The translations under genes were made by a program, and so were the position numbers. DNA of 64,000 nt, from the NCBI RefSeq assembly GCF_000260715.1, contig NC_017834.1, forward strand, positions 1,302,001 to 1,366,000, read 5' to 3'. The notes under the pieces are model-generated. The model was not told where the DNA came from and ran no database searches. It was given only the letters and a program-made list of their open reading frames with translations. Source of the stretch: Bifidobacterium animalis subsp. animalis ATCC 25527 (lineage in GTDB: Bacteria > Actinomycetota > Actinomycetes > Actinomycetales > Bifidobacteriaceae). Each line of letters starts with the position of its first letter. The first letter of the stretch is position 1. Of this stretch, positions 11,921-21,462 are shown piece after piece.

Positions 11921-13400
11921 AGGTCTGTCCTTTGGCGAGATCGGGGTCTGCAATCAGGTTATGGCGCCCAGCATGGGTTACGGTGGCAGTGACGAAATCG
12001 CCGATCTGCGGTGCGTCATGCCCTTGGGGCACTCCCACATGCACCAGTACGCCGGTTTTCTCGCGACCGGTGTAGCGGTGCGTCTCGGCGTCCTTCTTCC
12101 CGGTCACACCGGTGATCATCACCTCGACGTCACGGCCCACGAACTTCTCGAGAATCTCCTCGGTAATGCGCTCCTGCACGGCGAGCAGACGTTCGAGCCT
12201 GTCGAGGGCCACGTCATAGGGCACCTGTTCCATTGCGGCTGCGGGCGTGCCGGGACGCGGCGAATAGATGAACGTGAAGGCCGACGAGAATCTGGCTTCC
12301 TCGACCACGCGCAAGGTCTGCTGGAAATCCTCCTCGGTCTCGCCCGGGAAGCCGACGATGATGTCGGTGGAGATCTGCGCATCCGGCATCGCCTCACGAA
12401 TCTTCGCGAGAATGCTCAGGAACCTCTCGGAACGGTATGAGCGGCGCATGGCGCGCAAGATGCGGTCGGAGCCGGATTGCAGCGGGAAATGCAGCTGATG
12501 CATCACATTGGGGGTCTCGGCCATCGCGGCGATCACGTCGTCGGTGAATGCCGCCGGGTGGGGCGAGGTGAACCGCACGCGCTCCAGTCCCTCGATCTCG
12601 CCGCAGGCGCGCAGCAGCTTGGAGAACGCATAGCGGTCGCCTATGCCATAGCCATACGAGTTCACATTCTGCCCCAGCAGCGTGATCTCCTTCGCCCCGT
12701 TCGCCACCGTCTCGCGGATCTCGGCGAGCACGTCGCCCGGTCTGCGATCGCGCTCCTTGCCACGGGTGGTGGGCACGATGCAGAAGGTGCACGTGTTGTT
12801 GCACCCCATCGAGATGGCCACCCATGCGGAATGGGCGGAGGCGCGGTGTGCGGGCAGCTGACTCGGGAAGAGCGTGAGATCCTCGTTCACCTTCACCTGC
12901 GTATGCTGCGCTGCACGGGCCTGATCGAGCAATGCGGGAAGGTCCTCTATGTTCTTCGTGCCGAACACGGCATCCACCCATGGCGTACGTTTGGCGATGC
13001 GTTCGCGGTCGAGTTGCGCCATGCAGCCTCCGATGGCGATCTGGGCATGCGGGTTCCTGTATTTGAAACGTTTCCATTTGCCGATGGTGCCATACATGCG
13101 TTCTGCGGCATTCTCTCGCACCGCGCACGTGTTCATGATCACGACGTCGACATCGTGCGCCAGGAACTGCTCCTCGCTCGCCGGGCGGTAGCCGTTCTCC
13201 TCCATCACGCCCGCGATGCGCTCGGAATCGTGCACGTTCATCTGGCAGCCAAGCGTGTGCACATAATACAGACCGCGTCCACGGCCGGATGCTCCCCCGC
13301 ACTGCGGGGCGTCGGGCTCGACCTGCGTCGTATGCTGTGCTTGCGATGTGTTCGTGCGGCGTTCCTCAGGCGTCATCATGTCTTCGTTCATAGAGGCCAT
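11901..13400 (-). CDS. miaB: tRNA-2-methylthio-N6-dimethylallyladenosine synthase
   Basis: MiaB is a radical-SAM methylthiotransferase that converts i6A37 to ms2i6A37 in tRNA. In order it has an N-terminal UPF0004 domain with the auxiliary cluster cysteines ([30 protein letters not shown]), the radical-SAM motif [16 protein letters not shown], and a C-terminal TRAM domain ([17 protein letters not shown] onwards). The length of about 499 residues is normal. ATG 13400 is the likeliest start, although ribosome-site evidence is weak; 13391 and 13445 are alternatives. It is the first gene of the minus-strand miaB-miaA-ftsK run and is divergent from the alarmone synthetase at 13484. Confidence 0.95.
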   Translation of the reverse strand: MASMNEDMMTPEERRTNTSQAQHTTQVEPDAPQCGGASGRGRGLYYVHTLGCQMNVHDSERIAGVMEENGYRPASEEQFLAHDVDVVIMNTCAVRENAAERMYGTIGKWKRFKYRNPHAQIAIGGCMAQLDRERIAKRTPWVDAVFGTKNIEDLPALLDQARAAQHTQVKVNEDLTLFPSQLPAHRASAHSAWVAISMGCNNTCTFCIVPTTRGKERDRRPGDVLAEIRETVANGAKEITLLGQNVNSYGYGIGDRYAFSKLLRACGEIEGLERVRFTSPHPAAFTDDVIAAMAETPNVMHQLHFPLQSGSDRILRAMRRSYRSERFLSILAKIREAMPDAQISTDIIVGFPGETEEDFQQTLRVVEEARFSSAFTFIYSPRPGTPAAAMEQVPYDVALDRLERLLAVQERITEEILEKFVGRDVEVMITGVTGKKDAETHRYTGREKTGVLVHVGVPQGHDAPQIGDFVTATVTHAGRHNLIADPDLAKGQTYAIRRS

Positions 13401-13448
13401 GCTAACCGAAGCTCGGCACAGTACCCGTCTGCACAGCGTACTCACACA

Positions 13449-13477
13449 TTGTTTTTTCAGATGCCCTTCCCTACAAT
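13449..13477 (+). promoter_or_regulatory. Promoter of the small alarmone synthetase
   Basis: -35 TTGTTT (13449-13454), a 17-base spacer and -10 TACAAT (13472-13477). The coding GTG begins 7 bases after the -10 box, where transcription should start, so the mRNA would be leaderless. Confidence 0.7.
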
Positions 13478-13483
13478 GGGCCT

Positions 13484-14272
13484 GTGATACTCGACAGACA
13501 GAAACGAATGAACACCGCGGAGATTCGCGCCCGCCTGGCCGCGTCCAAACGATCGCTTGGACTGAACGGCGACGAAGATGCGGACGACGGCGTCGATCTG
13601 ATCACTGATTTCATCAACCAGATGCAGATCTACGAGGGAGCGATGTACGAGCTGAGCACCAAGCTCGAGATTCTCGACTCCGAATTCCAGGTGCAGTTCT
13701 CGCATAATCCGATCCACCACCTCGAACGCAGATTGAAATCGACCGAATCGATTCTGGGCAAACTCGACCGGCGTGGCCTTCCCTATACGGTGGAGGCGAT
13801 TCGCGACAACCTGTTCGACGTCGCTGGCATACGTGTGATCTGCAATTACCGGGACGATGTGTATTCTGTGGCAAATTATCTCTCGGCGCAATCGGACATT
13901 CAGGTGCTGCGCGTGAAGGATTACATACGCAGCCCCAAGCAGAACGGCTACCGCTCGCTGCATGTAATCTATGCGGTGCCGGTGTTCCTGTCGAGCGGCG
14001 CGCATTATACGCCGGTCGAAGTGCAGTTCCGCACGATCGCGATGGACTACTGGGCGAGTCTGGAGCATGCGCTGCGCTACAAGACCGATCTGCCCGACGA
14101 CAAGCACGCCGAGCATTCACAGACGCTGCTGGACTGCGCGCGTGCATTGCAGAACGTGGAGACGCAGATGCAGACGATTCACCGCGACATCAATGGCGCA
14201 CCGCAGGGTGGCGAGGCACCGACCGCGAATGAGGACTCCCCGATTCGCAATGCAACGCTTAAGGGGCAGTGA
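13484..14272 (+). CDS. Small alarmone (p)ppGpp synthetase, RelQ/YjbM-like
   Basis: This 262-residue protein is a single-domain (p)ppGpp synthetase: it carries the RelA/SpoT synthetase domain but no hydrolase, TGS or ACT domain. Key motifs are [57 protein letters not shown] (the substrate-binding loop) and [18 protein letters not shown] with the catalytic Glu-Gln pair. The start is GTG at 13484, 7 bases after a -10 box, with no ribosome binding site; MNTAEIR at 13508 is the alternative. It is convergent with the next gene, with a long hairpin between them. The protein probably makes alarmones under stress in parallel to a full-length Rel. Confidence 0.92.
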   Translation: MILDRQKRMNTAEIRARLAASKRSLGLNGDEDADDGVDLITDFINQMQIYEGAMYELSTKLEILDSEFQVQFSHNPIHHLERRLKSTESILGKLDRRGLPYTVEAIRDNLFDVAGIRVICNYRDDVYSVANYLSAQSDIQVLRVKDYIRSPKQNGYRSLHVIYAVPVFLSSGAHYTPVEVQFRTIAMDYWASLEHALRYKTDLPDDKHAEHSQTLLDCARALQNVETQMQTIHRDINGAPQGGEAPTANEDSPIRNATLKGQ

Positions 14273-14287
14273 GCTTCCGCAGCGGGA

Positions 14288-14329
14288 AACAGATGGGGCG
14301 ACCGTGTTTCCACGGTCGCCCCATCTGTT
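14288..14329. terminator. Bidirectional terminator hairpin
   Basis: A perfect 19-bp stem (14288-14306 with 14311-14329) with loop tttc lies between the convergent alarmone synthetase and the Bax-inhibitor-1 gene. It can serve both. Confidence 0.85.
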
Positions 14330-14357
14330 GGGAATGCTGGGACGGAACCTGTCGGTT

Positions 14358-15143
14358 CTAATCGCGGCTCAATCCAAGCGCCTGCAGAATGTACAGGAAC
14401 AGGTTGATGAAGTCGAGGTACAGGTTCAGCGCACACAGGATGGAGATCTTCTTGATTGCCTCCGGTCCCTGCGAGGCATAGGCGGCGAACGCCTTCTTCG
14501 TGAACTGCGCGTCGTAGATCGTCAGTCCTGCGAACAGCAGGATGCCGATTGCGGTGACCACCTTGAGCATCGTGTTGCTCGGCGCCACGAACATCATGAT
14601 CACCTCGGCGATGATGAGCACGACCAGTGCGATCATGAGGATCGGACCTGCCTTGAGCATGTTGCCCTTCGTGGTCAGGCCGAACATGGTGAGCGCGAAG
14701 TAAAAGCCGGCGCTCACCAGGAATGCGATGCCGATGGTGCCCAGATCGTAGGCCAGGAAGATGGTGCTCAGCGTGACGCCCATCAGCGCCGCATACACGT
14801 AGAAGCACACGCGAGCGGCCGTGGTGGACATCTTCATCACGCGCATGCCCAGATATATGGCCAGACCGATCTCGACGATGGCGAGAATCCACATGCCCAT
14901 ACCGCCCGTAGCCTGCAGGAAGCGCATGTAGAAGCCGCTCATCTGCGTGAAGATCGCCATGGCGGCGGTGACGAGCAGGCCCAGGCACATCTCGCCGTAT
15001 GCGCGCGTCACCGAGACATGCTCGGCGCGCTCGTATGACTGCGAGGCCTGAACATTGATCGTGTTGGCATAGTTCATCGGTTGCTGCCCATATGGTTGCT
15101 GGCCATATGGCGAGCCGTTCATAGGCTGCTGCCCATAAGTCAT
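14358..15143 (-). CDS. Bax inhibitor-1/YccA-family membrane protein
   Basis: This 261-residue multi-pass membrane protein belongs to the Bax inhibitor-1 (BI-1/YccA/YetJ) family, whose members include pH-gated calcium leak channels; its own role is unknown. Seven hydrophobic helices run from about residue 52 to 255, with the family's loop pattern ...FAGLTIYDAQFTKK and the C-terminal ALNLYLDFINLFLYILQAL. The first 25 residues contain three GQQP repeats (SPYGQQPYGQQPMNY), a tail typical of actinobacterial members. The ATG at 15143 is preceded by GAAGGAAC. It is monocistronic and bounded by a strong hairpin downstream. Confidence 0.92.
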   Translation of the reverse strand: MTYGQQPMNGSPYGQQPYGQQPMNYANTINVQASQSYERAEHVSVTRAYGEMCLGLLVTAAMAIFTQMSGFYMRFLQATGGMGMWILAIVEIGLAIYLGMRVMKMSTTAARVCFYVYAALMGVTLSTIFLAYDLGTIGIAFLVSAGFYFALTMFGLTTKGNMLKAGPILMIALVVLIIAEVIMMFVAPSNTMLKVVTAIGILLFAGLTIYDAQFTKKAFAAYASQGPEAIKKISILCALNLYLDFINLFLYILQALGLSRD

Positions 15144-15340
15144 GTTCGTTCCTTCTGTCGTATGTGCTAACAGTATAGACTGTTCGTGCAGGGAATACCC
15201 CCAGAGGAGGCTGAAAGCCGGCTGGGAGCATATGCATCTTCACTCATTGTAGGCAACAGCCATGGAACGCAGGTATTCCGCAGACGACCTGCCGATTATG
15301 GAGGTTCCGCGAAGCCGGACGCCGGCGGGGTTTCGCCCGC

Positions 15341-15346
15341 TATAGT
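15341..15346 (+). promoter_or_regulatory. Candidate -10 box for the DapB-like dehydrogenase gene
   Basis: TATAGT lies 59 bases before the start at 15405, in an otherwise featureless 260-base spacer. No clear -35 hexamer is seen. Confidence 0.4.
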
Positions 15347-15404
15347 GGGAGTCACGGCCCGCACACGCAACGATGCGTGATGGCCGCCAAGCAAAGGAGT
15401 GGTT

Positions 15405-16430
15405 ATGGAACCTATTCGCGCAATCCAATTCGGCTGCGGCAAGATGGCCAAGTACACCGTCAGGTACATGCATGACAAGGGCATGCAGATTGTGGGCGCC
15501 ATCGATGTGAACCCAGACGTGGTGGGCATGGATGTCGGCGAGTTCGCCGGAATCGGACCGCTCAACGTGACGATCAGCGATGACGCCGACGCCGTGCTCG
15601 ACTCATGCGATGCGGACATTGCGGTCGTCACGCTGTTCAGCTTCATGGACGACATCGAACCGATGTGCGAGGCATGTCTCTCCCGCGGCATCAGCGTGAT
15701 CACCACCTGCGAGGAGGCAATCTACCCGTGGACGACGAATCCGGCCGTGACCAACCGCCTCGACCGCATCGCCAAGGAGAACGGCGCCACCATGGTCGGC
15801 TCGGGGATGCAGGACATCTTCTGGATCAACATGGTGGCCCAGGTGGCAGGCGGGTGCAATTCTATGACGAAGATCAGCGGCGCCACCAGCTACAATGTCG
15901 AGGATTACGGCCTGGCGCTTGCCAAGGCGCACGGCGTGGGTCTTACGGCCGAGCAGTTCGAGGAGCAGCTGGCGCATCCCGACGAGGTGGTGCCGTCATA
16001 CGTGTGGAACTCCAATGAATCGCTGGTGCAGAGGCTCGGACTGACGATCAAGTCGCAGACGCAGCGTGCGGTGCCTTACTTCAGCGATGTCGATGTGTAT
16101 TCGGAGACGATGGGCGAGACGATTCCGGCGGGGGTGTGCATCGGCATGTCGGCGGTCGTCACAACCGAGACGATGCAGGGACTCACCATCGAGACCTCAT
16201 GCATCGGCAAGGTGTATGGGCCGGACGACGGCGATATGTGCGATTGGAGAATCGAAGGCGAACCCGACACCGAATTCCATGTGGTCAAGCCCGCGACGGT
16301 GGAGCACACCTGCGCCACCGTGGTCAACCGCATCCCCAACGTGCTCAATGCGCCGGCAGGCTATGTGACGGTCGACCAGCTGCCTGAGATCAACCATCTC
16401 TCCTACCCTGCGGCGATGTACGTCGCCTGA
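15405..16430 (+). CDS. NAD(P)-binding dehydrogenase of the DapB/2,4-diaminopentanoate dehydrogenase family
   Basis: The 341-residue product has an N-terminal Rossmann fold ([19 protein letters not shown], then [17 protein letters not shown]) like dihydrodipicolinate reductase. Its closest pattern by memory is 2,4-diaminopentanoate dehydrogenase-like amine dehydrogenases, and it is too long for a true DapB (about 250-270 residues). The C-terminal half holds an [14 protein letters not shown] stretch and [18 protein letters not shown] 15405 follows AAAGGAG by 5 bases; a GTG 6 bases upstream overlaps that site and is unlikely. The substrate is unknown. It stands alone, convergent with the ABC exporter block. 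Confidence 0.8.
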   Translation: MEPIRAIQFGCGKMAKYTVRYMHDKGMQIVGAIDVNPDVVGMDVGEFAGIGPLNVTISDDADAVLDSCDADIAVVTLFSFMDDIEPMCEACLSRGISVITTCEEAIYPWTTNPAVTNRLDRIAKENGATMVGSGMQDIFWINMVAQVAGGCNSMTKISGATSYNVEDYGLALAKAHGVGLTAEQFEEQLAHPDEVVPSYVWNSNESLVQRLGLTIKSQTQRAVPYFSDVDVYSETMGETIPAGVCIGMSAVVTTETMQGLTIETSCIGKVYGPDDGDMCDWRIEGEPDTEFHVVKPATVEHTCATVVNRIPNVLNAPAGYVTVDQLPEINHLSYPAAMYVA

Positions 16431-16444
16431 CATGCTCCGGTTCA

Positions 16445-16547
16445 GGCGAGGGCATATCTGAGGGGCAGCGGCGCTGAGGAGCGTGCTACGCGCGTAGCGC
16501 GCAGACACCTTGACGAAGCGCCGCTGCCCCTCAGATATGCCCTCGCC
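16445..16547. terminator. 31-bp inverted repeat between convergent genes
   Basis: Arms 16445-16475 and 16517-16547 are exact reverse complements. The 41-base loop carries its own palindrome (gctacgcgcgtagc). It lies between the dehydrogenase and the ABC permease gene and could end both transcripts. Confidence 0.75.
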
Positions 16548-16554
16548 GGTTTCG

Positions 16555-17859
16555 CTAGACCTCGGCCAATTGGGTCGAGGCCGGAGCCGCAAGGTTCGGG
16601 CGCAGACGGCGCATCTGTGACAAGGCGAGCCCCAATGCGATGAACGCCACGCCGAACAGAAGCACCAACGCAATACCCGGGAACCAGTTGGATACGCTCA
16701 CGGTGCCTTCGGAATTCATCGCGGCGCTGATCGACCGGCAGAACCACCAACCCGGGGTGCATTTGCCTATGACGATCATCACCTTGGGCATCAGATCCAC
16801 CGGGAACGCCATGCCCGAGGTGAACATGATGACCAGACCATATACATTGGCGATCGCGTTGATTGCCACACTGTTGACGGCGATCATGCTCACCATGAAG
16901 CCGCTGGCCGCGGCCGTGAGACTATAGGCGACCATCGTCAATACGCACAATAGGAATCCCCTCGGGTCGACGCCGGTGATCGGCAAGCCGGCCGCCACAG
17001 GAAGAGCCAGGGCGAGCGCCAGATAGAACAGGCTCACGAGCACACCGAACAAGCCACAACAGGCGAACTGCTGGAACAGCATCGAACCGGTGCGTTGCGG
17101 TGAGGCATACATGCGTCTGCGCACGCTTGCCCCCGAGAACGATCCCATCGTCATAGCGGTGATCGTGAACATTGCCGCGACCATCGGATAGGCTCCCATG
17201 TTCATCATCGTCTGGAACGCGTACCGCCCGTTCGCCTCCCGGTCGTCGGTCCCTGCCGGGTCCTCGGCGATGGCGATCTGCGGGTAGGCGTCGGCATTGC
17301 CGGTAAGATCCGCGATCACCGAACCGGCCGCCGCATTCAATGAGGCAACGCTGACTGAGGAACCCGACGACGCTGCATCTGCAAGCGCAGTCATGCGGGT
17401 GAGGTTCAGGAAATCCTCCACCTGCAGTTTGGCGAGGGAGCCGTAGGCTCCGGTGAAGCTGGTGACCGTCTGCAGCTCGGGGACGGCGGAATCCGAGGCG
17501 AATGCCGCAGCCAGGTCATCGACATAGCGTTCGGGAATGATGACGATGAGGTCGGCATAGTTTGAGGCCGCGGCGGTCTGCAGGTCCTGGGAGGTGGTGC
17601 CCACATCGACGAGGTCGCAGTCCTTGGCCAGGAATTTCCTCAGCGAATCCGCGAACTCTGAGCCGGCGCCCCCATTCCGGTCGACCACCGCCACTTCGGG
17701 TCGCAGCGTCTCATAGGTGGTGGAGTTGTCGGTGTTCGAAAGGTTCTGGATGATGCTCCAGGACAGCCCGAACATCATGAGGCTCAGGTAGACGATGTAG
17801 ACGAGAATCATGGTTCGTTGGGCGAACAGGACTCGCCAACATGTTCTAAAGGTGCTCAT
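16555..17859 (-). CDS. ABC-2 type exporter permease (second of a pair)
   Basis: This 434-residue protein has the ABC-2 permease layout. One N-terminal membrane helix (MILVYIVYLSLMMFGLSWSI) is followed by an extracytoplasmic domain of about 180 residues (40-220) with the typical ...LRPEVAVVDRNGG start. A block of five further helices follows (from MVAAMFTITAMTMGSF to ALVLLFGVAFIALGL). It overlaps the upstream permease gene by 14 bases, so the two are translationally coupled and presumably form a heterodimer energized by the ATPase at 19160. The cargo is unknown; antimicrobial peptides, lipids or drugs are possibilities given the neighbouring two-component system. Confidence 0.85.
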   Translation of the reverse strand: MSTFRTCWRVLFAQRTMILVYIVYLSLMMFGLSWSIIQNLSNTDNSTTYETLRPEVAVVDRNGGAGSEFADSLRKFLAKDCDLVDVGTTSQDLQTAAASNYADLIVIIPERYVDDLAAAFASDSAVPELQTVTSFTGAYGSLAKLQVEDFLNLTRMTALADAASSGSSVSVASLNAAAGSVIADLTGNADAYPQIAIAEDPAGTDDREANGRYAFQTMMNMGAYPMVAAMFTITAMTMGSFSGASVRRRMYASPQRTGSMLFQQFACCGLFGVLVSLFYLALALALPVAAGLPITGVDPRGFLLCVLTMVAYSLTAAASGFMVSMIAVNSVAINAIANVYGLVIMFTSGMAFPVDLMPKVMIVIGKCTPGWWFCRSISAAMNSEGTVSVSNWFPGIALVLLFGVAFIALGLALSQMRRLRPNLAAPASTQLAEV

Positions 17860-19126
17860 AACGTTGCCTCCTGAGGAAGATCGTGGACAGTGCCAGGACG
17901 AGCACGGTCATTGCGAGGAGAATGCCCGACGTGCGTAGGAACGGGGCGTAGGAATCGTAGTAGAGCAGGTCGTAGAACAGGTTCGTGATCTGCTGGGTGG
18001 GATTGACGATGGCGAATCCGGGGGCGTTGCGTTGGATCCAGTCGCTCAGGTTCATTGCGCCGGTGCCGTAGAGTCCACTGAATATCGAGAGCACACACGA
18101 CAGCGCGGTGGTGATGCCTATTTTCACGCCGGAAGTGAGCTTCGGCAACGATCCTATGAGCGTGCCGAGCGCATTGGCTGTAAGGGACGCGAGCAGCAGC
18201 GCCAGGACGAGCACGGGCCACCGGCCGCCGAAGTCGACCTTGCATACGAAATGGATGTAGAGCGTCGCCACCACCATCGAGACCGATGCACATAGCCAGC
18301 TGGCGAGGAAACCTCCCATGAGCTGGTTGAACCTGGAGAGCGGGGCCAGCGACCGTCTCATACCAAGCGTCGAAAGATTCGCCTGCGTGGCGCACACGGT
18401 CGTGGTGGCGAAGGTCATCGACATGAGTGCGGTCATGGCGAGCAGCGCATAGTAGAATCGGACGGATTCGGTCGGCTTGAAATGGGTGAGGCTCACATCT
18501 TTCGTGAACGTCGGGGTGTCGCCCATCTCCTTGGTGAACGTGGCCTCGCGGAACACACCCGGATCGGTGTTGAGCAGCTCGGTCACGGTGATGGTTCGCC
18601 TATTGAACATGCCCACGGCACCATGCAGAATGTTGAGGGATGCACTGAAGCCGGAATTTCCGGTGTCATCGTTGACGGCTGCGACGCTGGCACGACTGAT
18701 CGTCAGGTTCAGCAGCCCGTCTTCCGTGGCGTTGATGTAGCCGCGCACCCCATGGTCGGCATTGATGAGGCCCTTGGCCTCTTTGACATTTGGCACGGCC
18801 TGCAATTCCAACAGGTTCCCGAGTTCGGAACCCACCTGCCCGGACGCCGTATCGGGCGCGGTGCCTTCCATGGCGTTCCCGCACCCCTCGTTCCGCAGCG
18901 GATCCCGCTGCATCGCATGCAGCATCTGACGCGCGTTGGTCGCCTTGCAGAAGTTCGCGTCCGCGACCACCGCGAACCTCATCGTATGTATTTCGTAGAC
19001 CTCGCCGATGTTGCCGAACATGCCCATGAACATCGTCGACAGAATGATCGGGAAGCAGAAGAGCCAGAACAACGAACTCTTCTCACGCAGATTCACGCGC
19101 ATGGTGTTGAGGAATGTACTCCACAT
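17846..19126 (-). CDS. ABC-2 type exporter permease (first of a pair)
   Basis: This 426-residue permease has the same architecture as its downstream neighbour. It has an N-terminal helix (SLFWLFCFPIILSTMFMGMF), a large extracytoplasmic domain (about 45-215) and six C-terminal helices ending in FLRTSGILLAMTVLVLALST. The frame starts MWSTFLNTMRVNLREKS, with AAGGAGGTGAATAC before the ATG at 19126. It lies 33 bases after the ATPase gene, and its stop overlaps the next permease start. The three genes therefore form one operon: ATPase, permease, permease. Confidence 0.85.
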   Translation of the reverse strand: MWSTFLNTMRVNLREKSSLFWLFCFPIILSTMFMGMFGNIGEVYEIHTMRFAVVADANFCKATNARQMLHAMQRDPLRNEGCGNAMEGTAPDTASGQVGSELGNLLELQAVPNVKEAKGLINADHGVRGYINATEDGLLNLTISRASVAAVNDDTGNSGFSASLNILHGAVGMFNRRTITVTELLNTDPGVFREATFTKEMGDTPTFTKDVSLTHFKPTESVRFYYALLAMTALMSMTFATTTVCATQANLSTLGMRRSLAPLSRFNQLMGGFLASWLCASVSMVVATLYIHFVCKVDFGGRWPVLVLALLLASLTANALGTLIGSLPKLTSGVKIGITTALSCVLSIFSGLYGTGAMNLSDWIQRNAPGFAIVNPTQQITNLFYDLLYYDSYAPFLRTSGILLAMTVLVLALSTIFLRRQRYEHL

Positions 19127-19159
19127 GTATTCACCTCCTTCGTCGTATGTGCCACACGC

Positions 19160-20149
19160 TCAATCGCGCAGGTCGGTTCCGGTGAGGGCCAGGAACACGT
19201 CGTTCAACGTCGGCGCACGCGAGCTCACATGCCCCACGGGGATGTCGAGCGAGCGCAGCACCTGCAGCACATCGATGAGATTGTGCTCGCCCTGCGAACA
19301 GACCACCACGAGCTCGTCGTTCTCGAACGTCACCTCGTGCACGGCCCCCAGCTCGCCCAACATCGAGGCGGCCCGTTCGCACAGGGTCTCATTCGCGCTC
19401 AACGCCGGCGCTTCGACGGTGATTCGCTCGCCGGCATCGATCATGTGCTTGAGCTCGTCTGCCGTGCCGATGGCGATCTGACGGCCGTGATCTATGATCT
19501 GGATGCGGTCGCAGATCTGCTCGACCTCCTCCATGTAATGGCTCGTGTACACAACGGTCGCGCCACCCTCGTTGAGCCGTTTGATGCCTTCGAGAATCGA
19601 GTTGCGGCTTTGCGGATCCACCGCCACCGTCGGCTCGTCGAAGAAGATGAGCTCGGGTTGGTGCACTATGCCGCATGCAATGTTCAATCGGCGCAACAGG
19701 CCTCCTGAGAGCTTGCGCGGGCGGAATCTGCGGTAATCCTCGAGTCCCACGAATTCGATCGCCTCGTCGACCAGCCGCGCACGTCTCGTCTTGTCGGCGA
19801 CGTACAGCGAGCAGAAGTACTCGATGTTCTCCTGCACGGTGAGCTCGTTGAATACGGCCACGTCCTGAGGCACCACGCCGATCCTGCGCTTCAGGTCGTA
19901 GGCGGTGGGGCCCATCTTGCCTCCGAATGCACGGATCTGGCCCGAATCATAGGTGAGCAACCCGAGAATGCAGTTGATCGCGGTGGTCTTGCCGGAACCG
20001 TTCGGCCCCAGCAATCCGTAAATCTCCCCAGTGCGCACGTTCATGTTCAAATAGTCGAGCGCGAGCTTGTCGGCATATCGTTTCACCAGTTCGCGCACCT
20101 CGATCGCCGGTGCGGCGTCGCGCTGTACGTTGTTCTCTGCTGTGTTCAT
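19160..20149 (-). CDS. ABC exporter ATP-binding protein
   Basis: The 329-residue nucleotide-binding protein couples ATP hydrolysis to the two ABC-2 permeases encoded downstream. It shows Walker A GPNGSGKTTAINCILG, the Q-loop (GVVPQDVAVFNELTV), signature KLSGGLLRRLNIAC and Walker B PELIFFDEPTVAVDP. A H-loop (VVYTSHYMEEVEQICD) follows. The signature is LSGGLLRR rather than the usual LSGGQ/M, as in some drug and antibiotic exporters. A C-terminal extension of about 90 residues (DUF4162-like) follows. ATG 20149 is preferred over a TTG at 20173. It is divergent from the histidine kinase gene. Confidence 0.92.
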   Translation of the reverse strand: MNTAENNVQRDAAPAIEVRELVKRYADKLALDYLNMNVRTGEIYGLLGPNGSGKTTAINCILGLLTYDSGQIRAFGGKMGPTAYDLKRRIGVVPQDVAVFNELTVQENIEYFCSLYVADKTRRARLVDEAIEFVGLEDYRRFRPRKLSGGLLRRLNIACGIVHQPELIFFDEPTVAVDPQSRNSILEGIKRLNEGGATVVYTSHYMEEVEQICDRIQIIDHGRQIAIGTADELKHMIDAGERITVEAPALSANETLCERAASMLGELGAVHEVTFENDELVVVCSQGEHNLIDVLQVLRSLDIPVGHVSSRAPTLNDVFLALTGTDLRD

Positions 20150-20208
20150 GCTTCCATATTGCCGAACAGGCAACGGCCGACACGGTGCCGTGAATCACCG
20201 TTTTTGTA

Positions 20209-20234
20209 CGAATGGTGACATTTGTCACCATTCG
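20209..20234. promoter_or_regulatory. 11-bp inverted repeat in the exporter/kinase divergent control region
   Basis: cgaatggtgac (20209-20219) and gtcaccattcg (20224-20234) are exact reverse complements, 4 bases apart. The site is 60 bases upstream of each of the divergent starts (20149 and 20296). A dyad of this size fits a dimeric response regulator, plausibly the NarL-type regulator encoded at 21459. This is inference. Confidence 0.6.
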
Positions 20235-20295
20235 GCATGACATTCGCCCTGTTTTCATGAACAATGGAACAGAACAGGAAGGGAGAGACAACGGC

Positions 20296-21462
20296 ATGAT
20301 CATCTCCGTGGGAGCCCATGCGCTGATGTTCGTCGTCAGCGTGCTGTTCACGGTGATGCTGAGCGGCGACACCGACACCACCTTCGTCATCGGTCTGCTG
20401 TTTTGCGTGATCCTCTGCTCGTTGATCCGTCTGGCTTCCCTCAGATGCTGGATCGCGCTCGCCATGATGTTCTGCATGGTCTGCCTGTTTGTTCCGCAAT
20501 GGATCGCGTTGATGCCGATCGTGGGCTTCGATCTGGGGTTGCGGGTGCAGTCGTTGGGCAGGTCTTTCCAAATGCTGGTCTGCGCTCCCCCACTGGTCTG
20601 CGGAATCGTGGCCGGTCAGCACAGCCCGCCATTGCACGATCTGTCTGCCGCAGCCACCTCGCCGCTCGTGATGACCCTTTGGATCCTGTGTGCGCTCACC
20701 TCCCTGGCCGCTCTCGGCGGCTGGGTATTCGCACTTGTGCAACGAAGACAACGGTGCTTCCAATCGTTGGCAGACGACCAACGGGAACGTATCCGCCGTT
20801 CGCGCGCTCGTCTCGCCGATGTCGAATCCGCCAGATCGGCGGACCTGCAGCATGCGCGGCTCACCGAACGCACACGCATCGCACGCGAGATCCACGACAA
20901 TGTGGGTCATCTGCTCACGCGTGCGATCATGCTGACGAATGCGGACCAAGTGATTGCCACCAGCACCGGTGACACGCTGCATGCCGATCAATTCGGGCAG
21001 CTCGGCCATACCCTCGACGAGGCGATGACGATGATCCGCAAATCCGTGCATGACCTCAAAGACGAAGGCACTGATTTTCGGGCGATGATCGAGGATGCCG
21101 TGGCCACCGCCAAGCAATCCGATGTCGAGATTCACCTCTCCAATGCCATCGATGCCGTGCCTTCCCATGTGGCACATGCATTCACGGCCGTGATTCGCGA
21201 AGCGTTGACGAACACGATCCGGCATAGCGCAGCTTCCGAGGCTCACGTGCATCTGATTGACCTGCCGGGGTTGTGGCAGCTGGTCGTGCAGGACAACGGC
21301 GGCGTGCCGGAACGCGGTCGTGTGGCGAGCACGGGCATTGGCATCGCCGACATCGAGGAACGGGCGCGCGCATTGGATGGCACAGCTACCTGCGGCTACC
21401 ATAACGGCGGATGGCGCGTGTTCATGTCCGTCCCGAAAACAGCGGAAAGGAATATACGATGA
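20296..21462 (+). CDS. Membrane histidine kinase, HisKA_3 (LiaS/DesK) type
   Basis: The 388-residue sensor has an N-terminal block of about five short membrane helices (residues 1-150) without a sizeable extracytoplasmic domain, so it probably senses the membrane itself or a partner transporter. The H-box TRIAREIHDNVGHLLTRAIM carries the phospho-accepting His near residue 203. The ATPase domain shows the N-box REALTNTIRHSA and DNGGVPERGRVASTGIG. ATG 20296 lies after GGAAGGGAGAG; the open frame extends upstream but lacks a ribosome site there. Its stop overlaps the response regulator start (ATGA). It is divergent from the exporter operon. Confidence 0.9.
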   Translation: MIISVGAHALMFVVSVLFTVMLSGDTDTTFVIGLLFCVILCSLIRLASLRCWIALAMMFCMVCLFVPQWIALMPIVGFDLGLRVQSLGRSFQMLVCAPPLVCGIVAGQHSPPLHDLSAAATSPLVMTLWILCALTSLAALGGWVFALVQRRQRCFQSLADDQRERIRRSRARLADVESARSADLQHARLTERTRIAREIHDNVGHLLTRAIMLTNADQVIATSTGDTLHADQFGQLGHTLDEAMTMIRKSVHDLKDEGTDFRAMIEDAVATAKQSDVEIHLSNAIDAVPSHVAHAFTAVIREALTNTIRHSAASEAHVHLIDLPGLWQLVVQDNGGVPERGRVASTGIGIADIEERARALDGTATCGYHNGGWRVFMSVPKTAERNIR

